From positions 1 to 15,994 of the forward strand of contig JADCFR010000241.1 of NCBI GenBank assembly GCA_020249415.1: 15,994 nucleotides of DNA, written 5' to 3'. Position numbers and translations under genes: made by a program. How positions within the stretch are numbered: the stretch's first letter is position 1; every line of letters starts with the position of its first letter. Below the pieces are notes generated by a model, which saw only the letters and a list, made by a program, of their open reading frames with translations, did no database searches and was not told the origin of the DNA. Below are positions 13,949 through 15,994 of the stretch, in pieces. Source of the DNA: Roseomonas sp. (GTDB lineage Bacteria; Pseudomonadota; Alphaproteobacteria; Acetobacterales; Acetobacteraceae).

Positions 13949-14830
13949 ATGAAGGAACGGATTGCGGTTTTTGGCATGGGGCAGATGGGGGCGAATATGG
14001 CCTCTCGCCTCACCGAACAGGGTTTTGATGTACTTGGTTATGACGTGAACCCAGCGCGCCGGCAGGAATTGGCCGAGCGCCAAATCGCCATTGCCGACAC
14101 AGTCGAAGCCGCGCTCGCCGGCCGCCCCGTGGTGCTGACTAGCCTGCCCGATCCTGCCGCCGCAAAATCCGCCTGGCTCGCGCCGGGCGGCCTGGTGGAT
14201 CAGACAGCCCCCGGCACTTTGATCATTGAGCTTTCAACCCTTGATCCTGATACGATGCGCGAAATTGCTGCTGCCGCTGCCGCCAAGGGCATCGCCGTGC
14301 TGGATTGCCCCGTGAGTGGCGGGCCGATGGAATCACTCCGCGGTGAATTGGTGCTGATTGTGGGCGGTGACGCTGCCGATATCCGCCGCGCAGAACCCGT
14401 GCTGCAAAGCCTTGGGCAATCCTGGTCCCATACCGGGCCGATTGGCACCGCCAAGGCGGTAAAACTCGTCAATAACATGATGTCCATGGGCAATGTGCTG
14501 ATTGCCTGCGAAGCTTTTGCGCTTGGCGAAGCAGCCGGTGTCGCGCCCGAAACACTCTATCAGGTGCTCTCCCAAAGCGGCGGGCGTTCCTTTCATTTCA
14601 CCAAGCGCTTCCCCAAGGCGCTCAAGAATGATTTCGATCCCGGCTTCAAAATGGAGCTTGGCGAGAAGGATTTGGCACTTGCGATTGATTTCGGGCGCGC
14701 CTTGCGCCAACCAACGCCAGCCACCTCAGCGGTGCGCGAATTGATGGCGCAGGCGCTGGCCACCGGCCATCGCGGGCGCGATGTGGTGGCGCTGCTGGAG
14801 ATGTTTCGCGGTTTTGCTGCGAAGAAATAA
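13949..14830 (+). CDS. NAD(P)-dependent beta-hydroxyacid dehydrogenase (3-hydroxyisobutyrate dehydrogenase family)
   Basis: The 293-residue protein has a Rossmann NAD(P) domain starting AVFGMGQMGANMASRL (glycines at 9-14), a substrate signature LDCPVSGGPMESLRG (about 118-132) and the catalytic Lys172 in AKAVKLVNNMM. A second conserved lysine, Lys240, lies in ELGEKDLALA. Family members oxidise 3-hydroxyisobutyrate, tartronate semialdehyde-type acids, L-threonate and similar 3-hydroxy acids. The residue following the first NAD strand region is YDVNPARR; Asp32 in this position usually goes with NAD. The ATG at 13949 is preceded by GGAGAAGG; a TTG at 13922 would add nine basic residues with no family match. 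It ends the thioesterase/hydratase operon and converges on a D-erythronate-dehydrogenase-like gene. The exact substrate is unclear. Confidence 0.91.
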   Translation: MKERIAVFGMGQMGANMASRLTEQGFDVLGYDVNPARRQELAERQIAIADTVEAALAGRPVVLTSLPDPAAAKSAWLAPGGLVDQTAPGTLIIELSTLDPDTMREIAAAAAAKGIAVLDCPVSGGPMESLRGELVLIVGGDAADIRRAEPVLQSLGQSWSHTGPIGTAKAVKLVNNMMSMGNVLIACEAFALGEAAGVAPETLYQVLSQSGGRSFHFTKRFPKALKNDFDPGFKMELGEKDLALAIDFGRALRQPTPATSAVRELMAQALATGHRGRDVVALLEMFRGFAAKK

Positions 14831-14849
14831 GGGGCGTTACAGGCCCCTT
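14829..14849. terminator. Bidirectional terminator-like hairpin between convergent genes
   Basis: AAGGGGC (14829-14835) and GCCCCTT (14843-14849) form a perfect 7-bp stem around the 7-nt loop GTTACAG. A TTT run partly follows on the plus strand, and TTATTTCTT follows on the minus strand. The hairpin overlaps the stop codons of both converging genes (TAA at 14828-14830 and TAA at 14839-14837), so it can serve both. Confidence 0.7.
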
Positions 14850-15820
14850 TCCGCTCTCGTTGCGGCCAGATCATCCTCGATAAAACCTTGGATGATCTCC
14901 TCCATCGCTTCCTGTTCCTTGAAGCCGAGGCGGCGCGCGCGGGTTGCGGCAAAGGCACCGGGCCAGCCCTTCACAATATCAAACACTTCCTTGTCAAAGA
15001 CGAAGCCCACCTTCTCCCGCGCGGCTTTGCCGGCGACCTGTTCCAAAGCACTCAGGATTTTCGCAACTGTCAGGCTGCGGCCGGGCGGGTTGATGCCGCG
15101 GTCCAAGCCAAGCGGCGCGGTATCCATCGCCGCCGCATGCAAAAACCATTCAATCGTGGCGCGCGGCGAGCAAATCCATACCGCGAAATCATCCGGCACC
15201 GGACAATGCGTCTCAAGTCCCAATAGGGGTTCGCGCAGAATGGCGGAGACGAAGGATGACGCCGCCTTATTGGGCCGGCCCGGGCGCACCATCACGGTCG
15301 GCAGGCGGAGGTTCACCGCATCCAGAAACCCTCGGCGTGAGGCATCATGCAGCAGCAATTCGCCAATCGCCTTTTGCGCGCCATAGGAATTGGTCGGGAT
15401 TTGCCGCCCATCATCCGGCACCACCGCATCCTGCCCGCCACCGAAAGACGCGACGGAAGACGTGAAAATCACCCGCGGCCTGGTGCCGAGCGCCCGGCAG
15501 GCGGCAAGCACCGCAAGCGTGCCATGCAGATTGACCTTCATGCCGAGATCGAAATCGGCCTCTGCCGCCGCACTTACCACTGCCGCCAGATGGAACACCA
15601 CCTCGGTCCCCGCCGGGATGGCGGCGGCGACTGCGGCCGGGTCCGCCACATCACCGCCAAGGCAGGTCACCGGAAAGGGTGCAGGCAGGCTGGCAGGGGC
15701 ATTGAGGTCGAATAGCGTGAGCCCCGTGATGGCCCGCCCGCCAAGCGCGCCATCCTTGGCAAGCCGCGTCGCCAATTTCCGCCCCAAAAAGCCGGCCCCG
15801 CCCAGAATGGTGATGCGCAT
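14837..15820 (-). CDS. denD: D-erythronate dehydrogenase-like NAD-dependent epimerase/dehydratase-family (extended SDR) protein
   Basis: The 327-residue extended SDR starts with the NAD motif ITILGGAGFLGRKLA and has the active-site set Ser121/Ser122 (FTSSVASFGG) and Tyr146-x-x-x-Lys150 (SYGAQKA). Downstream, the segments DASRRGFLDAVNLRLPT and VRPGRPNKAASSFVSAILREPL are the pattern I associate with DenD. DenD oxidises D-erythronate to 2-oxo-tetronate in the four-carbon acid-sugar pathway. In that pathway an isomerase, a kinase (OtnK) and an aldolase-type decarboxylase follow; none is encoded here. The ATG at 15820 has GGGAGGG (15829-15835) 8 nt upstream. It is divergent from the partial gene at 15886 and convergent with the beta-hydroxyacid dehydrogenase gene. 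The subfamily is judged by motif memory; another sugar-acid substrate is possible. Confidence 0.78.
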   Translation of the reverse strand: MRITILGGAGFLGRKLATRLAKDGALGGRAITGLTLFDLNAPASLPAPFPVTCLGGDVADPAAVAAAIPAGTEVVFHLAAVVSAAAEADFDLGMKVNLHGTLAVLAACRALGTRPRVIFTSSVASFGGGQDAVVPDDGRQIPTNSYGAQKAIGELLLHDASRRGFLDAVNLRLPTVMVRPGRPNKAASSFVSAILREPLLGLETHCPVPDDFAVWICSPRATIEWFLHAAAMDTAPLGLDRGINPPGRSLTVAKILSALEQVAGKAAREKVGFVFDKEVFDIVKGWPGAFAATRARRLGFKEQEAMEEIIQGFIEDDLAATRAERGL

Positions 15821-15885
15821 CCGTTTGACCCTCCCGTTACAGTGCAAGGTTTGGCGCGGGGCGCGGAAGGGCGCAATATGGGGGC

Positions 15886-15994
15886 ATGATCGAAAAGCGC
15901 CCTTTCCGTTATTTCCTGAACCGCAACCATGGCGTGCCCGGCATCGCCGTGCTGCCGGAAGCCGGCTATGCCCGTGCCAAGGCGGAAATCATGA
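15886..15994 (+). CDS. Partial gene, product not recognised (3' end outside window)
   Basis: An ATG at 15886 opens a frame that runs to the right edge, giving 36 residues beginning MIEKRPFRYFLNRNHGVPG and continuing through VLPEAGYARAKAEIM. GGAAGG about 20 nt upstream and GGGGG directly upstream are possible ribosome binding sites. It is divergent from the SDR gene with 65 nt between starts. Composition and codon use match the neighbouring genes. No motif allows a function call from this fragment. Confidence 0.55.
   Translation, partial: MIEKRPFRYFLNRNHGVPGIAVLPEAGYARAKAEIM

Noticed and set aside
1..15994. CRISPR arrays, phage-defence islands, integrases, tRNA or rRNA genes
   Set aside because: No regularly spaced repeats, no recombinase or defence domains, and no tRNA-like cloverleaf were seen by eye; a covariance-model scan was not possible.

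Overview
This is a GC-rich chromosomal stretch from a proteobacterium, most likely an alphaproteobacterium of the Acetobacteraceae (Roseomonas-like) type. The placement is an inference. It rests on the base composition, the mix of family III CoA-transferase, acyl-CoA dehydrogenase and enoyl-CoA hydratase genes with stand-alone Bug-type (TctC-like) solute receptors, and a FkbM methyltransferase. No rRNA, tRNA or CRISPR array was found.

Layout. Positions 1-333 hold the 3' end of mazG (+). Positions 368-753 hold a decayed, multiply frameshifted N-terminal remnant of an IS630-family transposase (-). A minus-strand block runs from 5803 down to 785: a transglutaminase-like protein, a C39-like cysteine peptidase, a secreted beta-barrel-like outer-membrane protein, an acyl-CoA dehydrogenase and a CaiB/BaiF CoA-transferase. 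Transglutaminase and peptidase genes are 4 nt apart, peptidase and barrel genes 17 nt apart, and dehydrogenase and CoA-transferase genes 6 nt apart. A divergent plus-strand block (5896-10316) encodes an enolase-superfamily acid-sugar dehydratase, a fumarylacetoacetate-hydrolase-fold enzyme, a Bug receptor and an M20 carboxypeptidase-like metallopeptidase. A second Bug receptor (11292-10324, -) converges on the last of these.

From about 11310 to 12650 the composition changes to AT-rich. This island carries one gene, a FkbM methyltransferase, flanked by unassigned DNA. That DNA contains a perfect 10-bp repeat at 11-bp period upstream of the gene, and an 8-bp inverted repeat whose right arm abuts the next start codon. 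After the island a plus-strand operon encodes a 4HBT thioesterase, an enoyl-CoA hydratase and a beta-hydroxyacid dehydrogenase (12650-14830). It converges on a D-erythronate-dehydrogenase-like SDR (15820-14837, -) across a bidirectional terminator-like hairpin. A truncated, unidentified gene starts at 15886 (+).

How the genes may work together (inference). Much of the window looks like small-acid catabolism. Periplasmic Bug receptors capture carboxylates; the dehydratase and FAH-fold hydrolase could form the ends of an acid-sugar diketo-hydrolase route; the SDR and the beta-hydroxyacid dehydrogenase resemble four-carbon sugar-acid oxidation enzymes; and the CoA-transferase/dehydrogenase and thioesterase/hydratase pairs process acyl-CoA intermediates. 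The transglutaminase, C39 peptidase and barrel trio does not fit that theme and is the least explained gene set here.
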